A stretch of 64,000 nucleotides of DNA from Alphaproteobacteria bacterium (GCA_019245415.1 JAFARO010000003.1:186001-250000); one strand, 5' to 3'; positions 32,950 to 43,400 are shown, numbered from the stretch's first letter. Numbers and translations are program-made. The notes: generated by a model from the letters alone, not told the origin.

Positions 32950-33977
32950 CACGCTTTCTTCTTGCCTCTTGCAAGCAATTTCAAGGCGGCGAGCTCGCGG
33001 GCGTATTCCCGCAGTGGCTTGGCCGGCATGCCGCCATAGTCCCGGCCACCTGGGAGCTCACCTGGAACAACGCCGGTACGCGCCGCCAGTCTTGCTCCCT
33101 CGCCGATTTTGGCATGATCGGCGATTCCGGCCTGGCCGCCAACAATGACGAAATCGCCCAGCTGGCAGCTTCCGGAGATGCCCACATGCCCAACGATCAC
33201 GCAGTGGCGTCCGATGCGGGTGTTGTGCCCAATCTGTACCACATTATCAATCTTCGAACCTTCTCCGATGACAGTGTCGCCGAGCGCACCGCGATCGACG
33301 GCGGTGCAGGAGCCGATCTCGACCCGGTCTTGAACGATGACCCTGCCCAGCTGCGGAATCTTGAGATGGCCGGCAGCCGACGAGGCAAAGCCGAAGCCCG
33401 GGCCGCCGATCTGCGCGCCGGAAAGGATCAGCACGCCATCGCCGATCAGGGCATGGGAAATGGAGGTGTTGCTGCCGATCTCGCAATCGCGCCCAATGGC
33501 GACACCGCGCGCGATGACGGTATTGGGTCCGATCCGCGTGCCCCGGCCGATCTCCGCTCCCGGACCAACAACGACATGGGGCCCCAAAACGACGCCCTCG
33601 TCGAGCTTGGCCGACGGATGGAACTGTTCCTCCTGCCGCCATTCCGCCAAACCGGATTGGGGATAGAACAGGGAAGCGGCCGCCGAAAATGCATGGGGCA
33701 CGGATGGGCAGCGGACCGCGATGCAGCCCGGTGGCGGGGCGTGTGCTCCATTCTCCCCGACGAAGCAGAATCCCGCCTGCGTCTGCGCGAGCAGCTCGGC
33801 GGTATTGCTGTTGCCGGTGAAGAACGTCAGATGCTGGCGCGCCGCACCCTCCAGGTCAGCGACGTCGAAGATCCAGGCGTCGGCCGGTGCTTCGACAGAG
33901 ACGCGGACGCCGGAAGCCTCGCATATCTGCACCAGGCGAAACGGCCCGCGATTGTCGTAGAAGCGCGGATCGGCCAT
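32949..33977 (-). CDS. lpxD: UDP-3-O-(3-hydroxyacyl)glucosamine N-acyltransferase
   Basis: The 342-residue trimeric hexapeptide acyltransferase N-acylates UDP-3-O-acylglucosamine. An N-terminal uridine-binding domain (to about residue 105) is followed by a long left-handed beta-helix with [20 protein letters not shown] and [20 protein letters not shown], which includes the catalytic His. A C-terminal helix ends [11 protein letters not shown]. It begins 12 bases after the skp stop. Confidence 0.96.
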   Translation of the reverse strand: MADPRFYDNRGPFRLVQICEASGVRVSVEAPADAWIFDVADLEGAARQHLTFFTGNSNTAELLAQTQAGFCFVGENGAHAPPPGCIAVRCPSVPHAFSAAASLFYPQSGLAEWRQEEQFHPSAKLDEGVVLGPHVVVGPGAEIGRGTRIGPNTVIARGVAIGRDCEIGSNTSISHALIGDGVLILSGAQIGGPGFGFASSAAGHLKIPQLGRVIVQDRVEIGSCTAVDRGALGDTVIGEGSKIDNVVQIGHNTRIGRHCVIVGHVGISGSCQLGDFVIVGGQAGIADHAKIGEGARLAARTGVVPGELPGGRDYGGMPAKPLREYARELAALKLLARGKKKA

Positions 33978-33989
33978 GCGGTGCGGCCG

Positions 33990-34580
33990 TCACTGCTGCT
34001 GCTGTTGTTGCTGCTGAGGAACCATACCCGGCGGCGGCGGCACCAGATCGACATGCAGGGATGGCAATTTCTGGTCGAGCCTCTGGACCGCAAGCTGCGT
34101 GATATCGAGAGAGGGGTCGGTTCCCATCAAGACCGAGGTCTTGTCGAGGAGCAGGTTCGCATTGCGCTCCACCATGATGCCCTGGAGGATGGGGCCGAGG
34201 GTGTTTTCGATCGTCATGCGCGCCTTGATGAACCCGCCCTGGATCAGGGTCTGTTTCTTCTGCGCCTCTTCCTGCAGGTTCTTCTGTCGCGCCTCGAACT
34301 CCTTCACCTTGCGCGCCTTGACGTCCGCCGAGAGTATGGCCAGCTGCTGCTTCAGAGCCTCGCCCTGCTGGCGCAGACCCTGGCCTTCGCCGCGAAGCTG
34401 GCTTTCAGCCTGTTGGGTATAGGCATTGACCTGCTTCACCACGTCCTGGCCGACTTTGGACAGGCGCAACACCATGGTGCGGTCGATGACCAGGATGCGC
34501 GGCGCCGGAGTCGCGGCTTGGGCTGCGGAGGCCGCAAAGACGGCCGCGACGATCGCCAACAGAATAGTCTTTCTCATCAT
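33990..34580 (-). CDS. skp: periplasmic chaperone Skp/OmpH
   Basis: The 196-residue protein has a signal peptide (about residues 1-22, ending ASAAQA), then a short strand and a long coiled-coil hairpin rich in Gln, Glu and Lys (about 50-125). This is the Skp fold that cradles unfolded outer-membrane proteins. It is encoded between BamA and lipid A genes, as in most Gram-negative bacteria. An unusual C-terminal tail is PPPPGM followed by VP and eight glutamines, encoded by a mix of CAG and CAA. The ATG overlaps the bamA stop (TGATG). Confidence 0.92.
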   Translation of the reverse strand: MMRKTILLAIVAAVFAASAAQAATPAPRILVIDRTMVLRLSKVGQDVVKQVNAYTQQAESQLRGEGQGLRQQGEALKQQLAILSADVKARKVKEFEARQKNLQEEAQKKQTLIQGGFIKARMTIENTLGPILQGIMVERNANLLLDKTSVLMGTDPSLDITQLAVQRLDQKLPSLHVDLVPPPPGMVPQQQQQQQQ

Positions 34581-36970
34581 CAGAATCCCGTGCCAGCACT
34601 GAAGCGAAGGATTTGCGGCCGGTCGTAGCTGGTCTTCACGAACGGCATGCCTATGTCGATTTCGATCGGCCCGAAGGGCGATTTCCAGCCGAGAGCCAAA
34701 CCGCCGGAAGCGCGCAGGGCGAGATTGTCCTTGATGAGCGCCAGGCACTGCGCGTTGTTACCGCAGATCAGATGCTTGTCGTCGATGTGGCCGAGCGTGC
34801 CGAAGTCGCTGAAAAGCGAAAGATTGATGCCGTAGTCCTCCGGCAGGAAATCCGGGAGTCGAAGCTGGGCCGTGCCGATCGCGTAGACATCGCCTCCCAG
34901 CGCGCCCACCTGCTTGTTGACGCGCAGGTCGCGCGGACCGATGCCGGCAAGCGCGAAGCCGCGGAACGTGTCGCCGCCTTTGAAGAAACGCTCGTTAATC
35001 GGCAAGGTTTGCCCGGAATAGGCGGTGACGTAGCCCGCGTTCAGCGCCAGAGAGGCGACGAATTTTTCCCACAGCACCTTTCGATAGGTGGTGAAGTTGG
35101 TTTCGGTTTTCAGAAATTTGAGTGATCCGCCGAGGCCGGCGAAGTCCTGCGAGAAATTGAAGGTCAGGCCGCGAGTCGGTTTGATGTAGTCGTCCAGCGT
35201 GTTGTAGGAAAACGTGTAGCCGAGGCCCGAAGTCGTGGTGGTTCCGGCCGCGAGAAGCACTTCGGGCGGCGCATTCAAATAGGGATTTATGGTCTGGATC
35301 TTATAGGTGTAGCGCAATCCGACGGAGCCGAATTCGGAGGTCGGGAATCCGGCGCGGATCTGCGCTCCCGTGATGTCGGCCTGATAGGTGGCCTGCTGAT
35401 AGTTCGTCAGCACCTTGTACAGATCGAAGCCGGCTGCGAGCGGACGGTCGAGGAAATAGGGTTCGGTAAAGCTGAACTGGAACTGCTTGTTGATCGATGA
35501 CACGGAGACGCTTGCGCGCATGAATTGTCCGCGTCCGAACAGGTTCCGCTCGGTGTAGCTGAACTCTCCGACAAGCGAACTGGTCGACGAATAGCCGGCA
35601 CCGAGCGAGAGTTCGCCGGTCGATTGCTCCGTCACATGGACGTTCAAGTTCACCCGATCGGGCTGCGAACCCGGCGCCTGCTTGATGTCGACGTCCTTGA
35701 ATATCCCGAGGCTTCGGATGCGGGTACGCGATCGATCGACCATGACGCGGTTGAAGGCATCGCCCTCGACCAGGCGGAACTCGCGGCGGACGACCTTGTC
35801 GAGCGTGCGATTATTGCCAGTGATATTGATGTTTTCGACATAGACGCGCGGACCCTGTTCGATTTTCAGGATCAGGTCGACGATACGGTGATCGCGGTCG
35901 CGCTTGATTCGGGGATGGACTTCGGCAAAGGCGTAACCTCGGGTGCCCGCGGCATTGGTCAGCGTGTCGATCGCCTTTTGAATTTGCTCGCCGTTGAAAA
36001 GCTGACCGTCCTTGATCTTGACCAGTGGACGCAAGGTGAGCGGATCCAGCTCCTTGATCGTGGAATCGATCTCCACCTTGCCGAAATGATAGATCGGGCC
36101 CTCGTCCACGGTGAAGGTGACAAAGAAACTGTCGTGGGAAGGCGTCAGCTCCGCCACGGCGGACACCACGTGGAAGTCGGCGAAACCGTGGCTGGTATAG
36201 AATCGGCGCAGCTGCTCGCGGTCGAAGGTTAGACGATCCGGATCGTAGTTGTCGTTGGCGGCGAGGATGCGCCACCAGGTGCTTTCCTCTGTCGCGATCT
36301 GCTCGCGCAAGGTGTCGTCGTCGAAGGATTTGTTGCCGATGAAGCTGATCCGCGCGACGCCGGTGGTCGGACCTTCATGGATCGAAAAGATCAAATCGAC
36401 GCGATTCTGCGGCCGCTGGATGATCTGGGGCTCAACGGTTGCACCGAATTTGCCGTTGCGCCGATAGACCTCGATGATGCGCTGGACATCCCCCTGCACC
36501 TTGCTGCGGTTGAACACCATGCGCGGCTTGAGCTGGACCTCTTTCTCCAGGTCCTTGGTCGAGACCTTGCTGTTACCTTCATAGTCGATCTGATTGATGA
36601 TCGGGCTTTCGACGACGTTGACCGTCAGCGTCGCTTTGGCGGCGTCCCAGCTGAGACGCACATCGGAGAACAGTCCCGTCGCGAACAGAGCTTTCAACGC
36701 GCGGTCGGACGATGCGGGCGTATAGGGATCGCCTTCGCGCAGCGAGATGTAGGACAGCACGGTGGCGGGCTCGATGCGCTGCGTGCCGCGCACCATGATT
36801 CGCTGAATCGTGGGCGCCGGCGCCGGCGTGGGAGCCGTGGTCGCCGCCGGTGCAGAGGACGGCCCGCTTGCAAGCTGCGCCGAAGCCGGCGTGGCCTGAA
36901 CCACTCCCGCAAGCAAGATCGCAGCCCAGGCTATGCGCGATACCCGGGCAAACACGCCGTTCAAGCTCAT
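34580..36970 (-). CDS. bamA: outer membrane protein assembly factor BamA
   Basis: The protein of about 796 residues inserts beta-barrel proteins into the outer membrane. A signal peptide (MSLNGVFARVSR to ATPASA) is followed by five POTRA domains (about residues 50-440) and a C-terminal Omp85 barrel. The barrel holds the conserved VRGF-type FRGFALAGIGPRDL loop and ends with an aromatic residue (SAGTGF), the usual Bam recognition signal. A GTG seven codons upstream (36991) is an alternative start; the ATG gives a better signal peptide. A Pro/Thr/Ala linker separates the signal from POTRA1. Confidence 0.96.
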   Translation of the reverse strand: MSLNGVFARVSRIAWAAILLAGVVQATPASAQLASGPSSAPAATTAPTPAPAPTIQRIMVRGTQRIEPATVLSYISLREGDPYTPASSDRALKALFATGLFSDVRLSWDAAKATLTVNVVESPIINQIDYEGNSKVSTKDLEKEVQLKPRMVFNRSKVQGDVQRIIEVYRRNGKFGATVEPQIIQRPQNRVDLIFSIHEGPTTGVARISFIGNKSFDDDTLREQIATEESTWWRILAANDNYDPDRLTFDREQLRRFYTSHGFADFHVVSAVAELTPSHDSFFVTFTVDEGPIYHFGKVEIDSTIKELDPLTLRPLVKIKDGQLFNGEQIQKAIDTLTNAAGTRGYAFAEVHPRIKRDRDHRIVDLILKIEQGPRVYVENINITGNNRTLDKVVRREFRLVEGDAFNRVMVDRSRTRIRSLGIFKDVDIKQAPGSQPDRVNLNVHVTEQSTGELSLGAGYSSTSSLVGEFSYTERNLFGRGQFMRASVSVSSINKQFQFSFTEPYFLDRPLAAGFDLYKVLTNYQQATYQADITGAQIRAGFPTSEFGSVGLRYTYKIQTINPYLNAPPEVLLAAGTTTTSGLGYTFSYNTLDDYIKPTRGLTFNFSQDFAGLGGSLKFLKTETNFTTYRKVLWEKFVASLALNAGYVTAYSGQTLPINERFFKGGDTFRGFALAGIGPRDLRVNKQVGALGGDVYAIGTAQLRLPDFLPEDYGINLSLFSDFGTLGHIDDKHLICGNNAQCLALIKDNLALRASGGLALGWKSPFGPIEIDIGMPFVKTSYDRPQILRFSAGTGF

Positions 36971-37021
36971 CCCACTCGATCTCTTGGGCACGCAAAGACG
37001 GCGTGCACTAACCAGCCGCAG

Positions 37022-38149
37022 TCAAAATAGATTCAGGTGATGTGCCAAGTCGTTCCAGAAGGAGAACAAAACCAACCCCAGGATCAACGCCAGCCCTACC
37101 CGAAACCCGACTTCCTGAGCCCGCTCGCCGAGCGGCCGCCCCAGAACAGCCTCGCATGCATAGTACAGAAGATGGCCTCCGTCGAGCACCGGAATGGGAA
37201 AAAGGTTTATCAGCCCGATGCTTACAGATAGGAAAGCTATCAGCTGGACAAGCGGGAGTATGCCCAGCTTGGCGACATGGCCGGTCATCACCACGATGCT
37301 CGCCGTCCCATGCAGCTGTCGGCTCCCTGCCTGGCCGGTGACGAGCTGGGCCAGCCCTTTGCCGCTATCGGCAACCACTTGCCAGGTCTCATGCGCGGCT
37401 TCCCGGAAGGCCGCCAGCGCCCCGTAAGAGACCACCGTCACCTTGGCATTGCGCGCACTGCCAATCCCTAGAAAGGGCACGGTCTCCGTGCTGCCCAGTT
37501 GATTTCGCTGCGCCAGGACCGGCGTCACATGCACGGTGTATGACTGGGCGCCGCGCTGCAGTGAGATGGTGAGAGGCTGGCCGCCTCCCGTCTGAACGAT
37601 CTCTGGAATCTGGCCGAAGTCCGAAATCGACGTATTGTCGATCTGGCGCACCAGATCGCCGGCGCGGATGCCTGCCCGCTCGGCCGGACTGCCGGGCGTG
37701 ACGCTCCCGACCAAAGGCTCGAGCAGCGCGCGGCCCAGGATGAGAAGCGGCACCATGAAGAAAGCGATCGCCAGCACGAAATTGGCGATCGGGCCCGCCG
37801 CGACCACCAAGGCGCGTTGCCACAAGGGCTTGAACTGAAGAGCCAAGGCGCGCTCATCGGCCGTCATCGCCTGACCGCCTTGTTGGTCCGGGCGGCTGGC
37901 CACGTCGAGGTCGCCGAAGAAGCGGACATAGCCTCCCACCGGAAGCCAGCCGATTTTCCAGTAGGTGCCGCGCCTGTCGGTGAAGCCGGCGACGGCGCGA
38001 CCGAAGCCGATGGAAAAGGTCTCAATCTTCACCCTGAAAAGGCGGCCGACGAGATAGTGGCCGAGCTCGTGGAAGAACACGATCACGGTAATGACCACTG
38101 CCACGGGGACGACCCAATAGATCAGGATATCGAGCAGCGAGCTGAACAT
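37022..38149 (-). CDS. rseP: site-2 intramembrane zinc protease RseP
   Basis: The 375-residue inner-membrane protease has the zinc motif HELGH in the first membrane segment (FFHELGHYLVG, about residues 26-36). The third zinc ligand is in FPIPVLDGGHLLYY near the C-terminus. A single PDZ domain (VTPGSPAERAGIRAGDLV) lies between, whereas E. coli has two. In the family it cleaves anti-sigma factors after a site-1 cut. The bamA-rseP-dxr order is conserved and links envelope stress to outer-membrane assembly. Confidence 0.95.
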   Translation of the reverse strand: MFSSLLDILIYWVVPVAVVITVIVFFHELGHYLVGRLFRVKIETFSIGFGRAVAGFTDRRGTYWKIGWLPVGGYVRFFGDLDVASRPDQQGGQAMTADERALALQFKPLWQRALVVAAGPIANFVLAIAFFMVPLLILGRALLEPLVGSVTPGSPAERAGIRAGDLVRQIDNTSISDFGQIPEIVQTGGGQPLTISLQRGAQSYTVHVTPVLAQRNQLGSTETVPFLGIGSARNAKVTVVSYGALAAFREAAHETWQVVADSGKGLAQLVTGQAGSRQLHGTASIVVMTGHVAKLGILPLVQLIAFLSVSIGLINLFPIPVLDGGHLLYYACEAVLGRPLGERAQEVGFRVGLALILGLVLFSFWNDLAHHLNLF

Positions 38150-38158
38150 CGGATGTCC

Positions 38159-39397
38159 TCAATGTCCCTGTTGGCAGGCTTGGCGCGCGGTGGCGCGCGC
38201 CATTGCGTCCGCGGCAAGGATCCCCTCCAGCGCATCGTCGTCGCGGGCGTTGGAGCGCTGCGCGACGTCAAGGGTCTCCTCGACGATCCGCGCGATGTCG
38301 AGAAAGCCGATCTGTCCGCCCAGGAAGCACTCGACCGCGATCTCATTGGCTGCATTCAGCACCGTCGGCGCGAGGCCGCCGGCGCGCATGCAGTCCACCG
38401 CGATGCCCAGGCAGCGGAAGCGGTCATGATCCGGCGCCTGAAACGTCAATTGCGCGATTTCGGCGAGATCGAGCCGACGCGACGGCGAGGAGATGCGCCG
38501 GGGCCAACCGATCGCATGCGCGATCGGCGTGCGCATGTCCGGCGCCGAAAGATGCGCCAGCGTCGATCCGTCTTCATAGGACACCAGGCAGTGCACGACC
38601 GACTGCGGGTGCACGATCACCGCAAGCTTTTCCGGCGGCAGCGCGAACAGGAAGTGCGCCTCGATCAGCTCGAGTCCCTTGTTCATCAAGGTGGCGCTGT
38701 CGACCGAGATCTTGGCGCCCATCGACCAGTTGGGATGGGCGACGGCCTGCTGCGGCGTCGCCACGCGCATACGCTCGAGCGGCCATTCGCGGAACGGACC
38801 GCCCGAAGCGGTCAGCGTCACGCGCTCCACATCTCCGGCATCGCCGCCGCCCAGGACCTGGAACACGGCATTGTGCTCGGAATCGACGGGTATCACCGCC
38901 GCGCCGCTCTTGTGAATGGCGTCGCGGAAAACGCTGCCCGCGGCGACAACGCACTCCTTGTTGGCGAGAGCCACGGTCGCACCGCGCGCGATCGCCGCGA
39001 GCGCCGGCTCGATGGCCGCCGCTCCCATGATCGCGACCATCACCACCTCCGACGGACGCGATGCGGCCTCGATCACCGCGGCGCGGCCTGCGGCGGTTTG
39101 GATGCCGCTGCCGTTCAGCCCCTGCTCAAGGAGCGCAAGCTTCCCCTCGTCTGCGATGACGGCGATCTTCGGGCGCACCGCGAGTGCCTGCGCGATCAGG
39201 ACATCGACATTGGAGCCGGCCGTCAGCGCCTCGACCGGCAGCGCGTCCGCTCCATGCAGTGCGCGTGCGTGCTCGATCACGCTCAGGGTGCTAACCCCGA
39301 TGGAGCCTGTCGAACCCAGGATCGTGATGCGCCGGCCGAGGACCGGCTCGAGCGCCGGCATCGTCCAATCGCTGCGCTGCGCCGCCAGCGCCATCAT
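38159..39397 (-). CDS. dxr: 1-deoxy-D-xylulose 5-phosphate reductoisomerase
   Basis: The 412-residue NADPH-dependent enzyme makes methylerythritol 4-phosphate, the committed step of the MEP isoprenoid pathway. The nucleotide-binding GSTGSIGVSTLSVIE, the metal-site VDSEHNAVFQ, the loop TASGGPFREWP and HPNWSMGAKISVDSATLMNKG are all present. The first ATG at 39397 overlaps the cdsA stop. Isoprenoid precursor flow leads to undecaprenyl diphosphate, made by the nearby uppS product. Confidence 0.96.
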   Translation of the reverse strand: MMALAAQRSDWTMPALEPVLGRRITILGSTGSIGVSTLSVIEHARALHGADALPVEALTAGSNVDVLIAQALAVRPKIAVIADEGKLALLEQGLNGSGIQTAAGRAAVIEAASRPSEVVMVAIMGAAAIEPALAAIARGATVALANKECVVAAGSVFRDAIHKSGAAVIPVDSEHNAVFQVLGGGDAGDVERVTLTASGGPFREWPLERMRVATPQQAVAHPNWSMGAKISVDSATLMNKGLELIEAHFLFALPPEKLAVIVHPQSVVHCLVSYEDGSTLAHLSAPDMRTPIAHAIGWPRRISSPSRRLDLAEIAQLTFQAPDHDRFRCLGIAVDCMRAGGLAPTVLNAANEIAVECFLGGQIGFLDIARIVEETLDVAQRSNARDDDALEGILAADAMARATARQACQQGH

Positions 39398-40266
39398 GGC
39401 TTTGCTCCAAACAGCGGATCGAGGCGCATCAGCAGGAGGAAGGCTGCTAGCCCCAATGCTGCTGCGAGAAGGCTGTCGATGCGATCGAGCACGCCGCCGT
39501 GACCGGGGATCATGTGGCCGCTGTCCTTGCGGTGAAATCGGCGCTTGACGAACGACTCGAACAGGTCTCCCGCCTGGGCCGCCACCGCAAGCGCCGCGCC
39601 GTAGATTGCGCCACGCCAGGCACTGCCACCGATCGCGCCGATGTAGGCAGCTTGGCAGAGGGCTGCTGCGGCAATACCGCCGACCGTGCCCGACCATGTC
39701 TTGTTGGGTGAAAGTGCAGGCACAAGACGCGGCCCGCCCACCAGATTGCCGGCGACCAGCGCGCCCGTATCCGACGCCCAGACGGCGAGGAAGGCGCCGA
39801 GCACGATCCAGGCTCCGTGGGCCGGAACGGCACGGCAGGCGACCAACGCCAAAGCGGGTACGCCGACATATAGGATGCCCGCACCCTGCCAGGCCGGGTC
39901 GCCGCCACGCGCTGAAGACAGTGCTGCGATGCCGATCGCACCTGCTGCGAGGATCGCCCAACTATAATAACCGTAAGGTGCAAGAGCGAGAACCAGCAGC
40001 GCCGCGAGGAGCACCACGATCGAGGCCGCCGTCTCCGGCAGCGGCGGCATGTCGGCGTCGATCACCATGCGATGCCATTCGCGGGCGGCCAAGGCCGCGC
40101 CGGCTGCGATGAACAATGCGAATATGGTCTCGCCGCCGAAATCGGCGGCAATGGCGAGAGCGGCCAACAGCAGGCCGAACAAGGGACGGGTGATCCAGTC
40201 CGAAGAGAGACCGACGCCGCGCCGGAACACCTTGTCGCCGTCGGGAATGGGGCGCGTCACGCTCAC
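39394..40266 (-). CDS. cdsA: phosphatidate cytidylyltransferase
   Basis: The 290-residue membrane enzyme makes CDP-diacylglycerol from phosphatidate and CTP. About seven hydrophobic segments are visible. The CDP-alcohol signature is near the end: KRRFHRKDSGHMIPGHGGVLDRIDS, with SDTGALVAGNLVG and ALSPNKTWSGTVGG before it. The start is GTG at 40266, overlapping the uppS stop (GTGA). Upstream codons in this frame run through uppS. Confidence 0.94.
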   Translation of the reverse strand: MSVTRPIPDGDKVFRRGVGLSSDWITRPLFGLLLAALAIAADFGGETIFALFIAAGAALAAREWHRMVIDADMPPLPETAASIVVLLAALLVLALAPYGYYSWAILAAGAIGIAALSSARGGDPAWQGAGILYVGVPALALVACRAVPAHGAWIVLGAFLAVWASDTGALVAGNLVGGPRLVPALSPNKTWSGTVGGIAAAALCQAAYIGAIGGSAWRGAIYGAALAVAAQAGDLFESFVKRRFHRKDSGHMIPGHGGVLDRIDSLLAAALGLAAFLLLMRLDPLFGAKP

Positions 40267-40997
40267 GCGACGGCTTCCGGAAGCGAGCCGAAACGGCGCT
40301 CGCGGTTGGCAAACTGTCCCATCGCCTCGAGGAAGAGCGCGGGCGTGAAATCCGGCCACAGCGTGTCGACGAAGAGAAGTTCGGCATAAGCCGATTGCCA
40401 GAGCAGGAAATTGCTCAGCCGCCGCTCGCCGCTGGTGCGGATCACCAGGTCGGGTTCGGGCAGGCCGCTCGTGAACAGACGGGTCGCGAACAATTCCGGC
40501 GTGATGGTCTCCGGATCGAGCCGGCTCTCCTTCGCCGCGCGGGCCAATTCGCGCGCGGCAGCGACAATCTCTTCCTGACCGCCGTAGTCGAAGGCGAAGG
40601 TGAGATTGAGCCCGGTATTGGCGACGGTCTTCTTTTCCATCTCCTCGATCATCTGACGGATGTCGTCGGCGACGCGGGAACGGTTGCCGATGACCCGCAC
40701 GCGCACGCCGCGCTCCACCATCTCCGCCAGATCGTTGCGGAAATAAAGACGGAAAAGACCCATCAGCGCGCCGACCTCGGTCTGGGGCCTTTTCCAGTTC
40801 TCGGAGGAAAACGCGTAGAGCGTGAGATTGGAAAGTCCGACATCGGTTGCCGTGCGAACGACTTCGCGGACCGTGGCGACGCCGGCGACGTGGCCGGCCT
40901 GACGCGGAAGATGGCGCTTGCGCGCCCAGCGGCCGTTGCCGTCCATGATGATGGCGACGTGGCGCGGAAGACTGGAAGTTGTCGACACTGCGGCCAT
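40263..40997 (-). CDS. uppS: undecaprenyl diphosphate synthase
   Basis: The 244-residue cis-prenyltransferase makes the C55 lipid carrier for peptidoglycan and O-antigen. The substrate Asp lies in AIIMDGNGRWARKRHLPR, followed by YAFSSENWKRP and the C-terminal IRTSGERRLSNFLLWQSAYAE. It follows frr and is coupled to cdsA. Confidence 0.97.
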   Translation of the reverse strand: MAAVSTTSSLPRHVAIIMDGNGRWARKRHLPRQAGHVAGVATVREVVRTATDVGLSNLTLYAFSSENWKRPQTEVGALMGLFRLYFRNDLAEMVERGVRVRVIGNRSRVADDIRQMIEEMEKKTVANTGLNLTFAFDYGGQEEIVAAARELARAAKESRLDPETITPELFATRLFTSGLPEPDLVIRTSGERRLSNFLLWQSAYAELLFVDTLWPDFTPALFLEAMGQFANRERRFGSLPEAVA

Positions 40998-41031
40998 GAA
41001 CGAGGATACCTTCCTACTCCGGCAAAGAACC

Positions 41032-41592
41032 TTACACCTGCATGATTTCCTGCTCCTTGCCGTGGAGCACCTGGTCGATCTCTTTTATGTGCGCGTCGGT
41101 CAGCTTCTGCAATTCGTCGCCTTTGCTGTGATGCTCGTCTTGGCCGATCTTGTGGTCTTTTTCGAGCCTTTTGAGGATTTCCATCCCATCGCGGCGAACG
41201 TTTCGCACGGCCACGCGGGCATGCTCGGCATATTTGGACGCGAGCTTGGCGAGTTCCTTGCGCCGTTCCTCGTTCAGCGGCGGGATCGGGATGCGCAGCA
41301 GCTGACCGTCCAATTGCGGATTGAGACCCAGCCCGGCATCGCGGATGGCCTTGTCGACGGCCTTGGCAAGACCCTTGTCCCAGACTTGAACCGTCAACAG
41401 CCTCGGCTCCGGCGCCGAAACGGTCCCCACCTGGTTGACCGGCATTTCCGTGCCATAGGCATCGACATGGACCGGATCGAGCAGGGCGGGCGAGGCCCGG
41501 CCGGTGCGCAGGCCGGCAAACTCGGATTTGAGTGTCGCGATCGCTCCGTTCATCCGCCGGTTCAGTTCGTCTTTGTTAAAGGTCTCGCTCAT
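41032..41592 (-). CDS. frr: ribosome recycling factor
   Basis: The 186-residue tRNA-mimicking factor splits post-termination ribosomes with EF-G. The three-helix bundle and hinge are visible: [49 protein letters not shown] and the [13 protein letters not shown]-terminus. It lies 12 bases downstream of pyrH in the rpsB-tsf-pyrH-frr run. Confidence 0.98.
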   Translation of the reverse strand: MSETFNKDELNRRMNGAIATLKSEFAGLRTGRASPALLDPVHVDAYGTEMPVNQVGTVSAPEPRLLTVQVWDKGLAKAVDKAIRDAGLGLNPQLDGQLLRIPIPPLNEERRKELAKLASKYAEHARVAVRNVRRDGMEILKRLEKDHKIGQDEHHSKGDELQKLTDAHIKEIDQVLHGKEQEIMQV

Positions 41593-41604
41593 GTCCTCCT
41601 CCGC

Positions 41605-42324
41605 TCAGCCGCTGATGATCGTGGCGCGGCCTTCGCCACGCAGGACCGCGCCAAGGGCGCCCTTATCATGGATCGAAAACACCAGGATCGGAATGCGGTT
41701 CTCCCGCGAGAGACTGATGGCGGACGCGTCCATGACCTGAAGATCGCGCGCTAAGACCTCGTGATAACTCAAGGAATCGTAACGCTCGGCACCCGCCACC
41801 TTCTTGGGGTCGGCGCTGTAGACACCGTCAACTTGCGTGCCCTTGAGCAGCGCGTTGCAGCCCATTTCGGCCGCTCGCAGCGCTGCGGCAGTGTCGGTGG
41901 TGAAGAACGGGTTGCCGGTCCCGGCGCCGAAAATGACCACCCGCCCCTTCTCCATGTGGCGGATGGCGACACGGCGGATATAGGGCTCGCAGACGGACGC
42001 CATGGGGATGGCGGATTGCACGCGGCAGGGCACGTCGATGCGCTCCAGCGCCCCCTGAACCGCCAGCGCGTTCATCACCGTCGCCAGCATGCCCATGTAG
42101 TCCGCCGTCGCCCGGTCGATGCCCTTGGCGGCGGCGGAGAGGCCGCGAAAGATGTTGCCGCCGCCGATCACCATGCAGATCTGCGTGCCGGCCTCGAAAG
42201 CGTCCTTCACGTCTCGCGCGATGCGCTCCACCGTCTCCAGGTCGATGCCGTAGGAGCGCTCCCCCATGAGCGCTTCGCCGGACACCTTGAGCAGTACGCG
42301 CGGATATTTGGACGTGGCAGGCAT
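41605..42324 (-). CDS. pyrH: UMP kinase
   Basis: The 239-residue bacterial-type hexameric UMP kinase makes UDP. The family motifs [45 protein letters not shown] and [11 protein letters not shown] are intact. It is typically inhibited by UTP and activated by GTP. The ATG at 42324 gives the standard length. It lies 132 bases downstream of tsf; no second gene is seen in that gap. Confidence 0.97.
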   Translation of the reverse strand: MPATSKYPRVLLKVSGEALMGERSYGIDLETVERIARDVKDAFEAGTQICMVIGGGNIFRGLSAAAKGIDRATADYMGMLATVMNALAVQGALERIDVPCRVQSAIPMASVCEPYIRRVAIRHMEKGRVVIFGAGTGNPFFTTDTAAALRAAEMGCNALLKGTQVDGVYSADPKKVAGAERYDSLSYHEVLARDLQVMDASAISLSRENRIPILVFSIHDKGALGAVLRGEGRATIISG

Positions 42325-42456
42325 GGGCCGTCCTTCGCAGTCGGCGTGCTTCAAGTCGCCCCACCGGGAGCGGCCTTCAGCATGACGTACTCAAACCGTT
42401 TCGTCACTCCAAGGTGGCCGCCCACATGCAGCAGCGGCACCGGGAGCCGAGGCGGG

Positions 42457-43380
42457 CTAGTTCCCCGCCATCTTGTTCACCTCGTCGGCGAAATCGCTCT
42501 CCGCCTTTTCGATGCCCTCGCCCACTTGGAAGCGTACATAGCCCTCGATCTCGACTGGCGCGCCGAAGTCCTTGCCCGCCTTCTCCAGCACCTTGGCGAT
42601 CGAGGTCTCGCCGTCGATGACGAAGGTCTGATGTAGAAGCACCGTCTCCTGGTAGAATTTGCGCATGCGGCCTTCCATCATCTTTTCCACGACGGATTCC
42701 GGCTTGCCCGATTGGCGCGCGATGTCCGCCTGAACCGTGCGCTCGCGCGCGACCACCTCGGCAGGTAGATGTTCCGGCGTCAGCGCCAGCGGCGCGGCGG
42801 CCGCGATATGCATCGCGATCTGCTTGCCCAACGCGGCGAGTTTGGCTTTGTCGGCCTTCGACTTGAGCGCCACCAGCACGCCTATCTTGCCGAGCTCTGG
42901 CGACGCCGCGTTGTGGACGTAGGAAGCGACGGCGCCTTCGGAGACACCCAGCATCACGGCCCGGCGCACGCTCATGTTCTCGCCGATCTTGGCGACCATC
43001 TCGGTCAGGGTCTCGGACACCGAACGCGATCCCTCGATCGTCTTCTTGAGCAGGCGGTCGAGGTCTCCGGCTTCCTCGAGAGCGATCTTTGCGGTGCGCG
43101 CGACGAAGTCCTTGAACTGCTCGTTGCGGGCGACGAAATCCGTCTCCGCATTGACCTCGACCAGCGCGCCGGCATCGCCGCCGACAGCGACGCCGATCAG
43201 CCCCTCCGCTGCGACGCGCCCGGCCTTCTTGGCGGCCTTGGAGAGACCCTTTTTGCGCAGCCAATCGATGGCGGCTTCCATGTCGCCTGCGTTCTCATTG
43301 AGCGCGGCCTTGCAGTCCATCATGCCTGCGCCGGTCTTGTCGCGCAGGTCCTTCACCATCGCCGCGGTGATGTTCGACAT
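42457..43380 (-). CDS. tsf: elongation factor Ts
   Basis: The 307-residue nucleotide exchange factor for EF-Tu opens MSNITAAMVKDLRDKTGAGM, with the signature GAGMMDCKAALNE and VEVNAETDFVARNEQF. The core and coiled-coil dimerisation region follow. It lies 20 bases downstream of rpsB and is presumably expressed from the rpsB promoter. Confidence 0.98.
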   Translation of the reverse strand: MSNITAAMVKDLRDKTGAGMMDCKAALNENAGDMEAAIDWLRKKGLSKAAKKAGRVAAEGLIGVAVGGDAGALVEVNAETDFVARNEQFKDFVARTAKIALEEAGDLDRLLKKTIEGSRSVSETLTEMVAKIGENMSVRRAVMLGVSEGAVASYVHNAASPELGKIGVLVALKSKADKAKLAALGKQIAMHIAAAAPLALTPEHLPAEVVARERTVQADIARQSGKPESVVEKMMEGRMRKFYQETVLLHQTFVIDGETSIAKVLEKAGKDFGAPVEIEGYVRFQVGEGIEKAESDFADEVNKMAGN

Positions 43381-43400
43381 CGTCGTTCTCCGAGCTCCGT

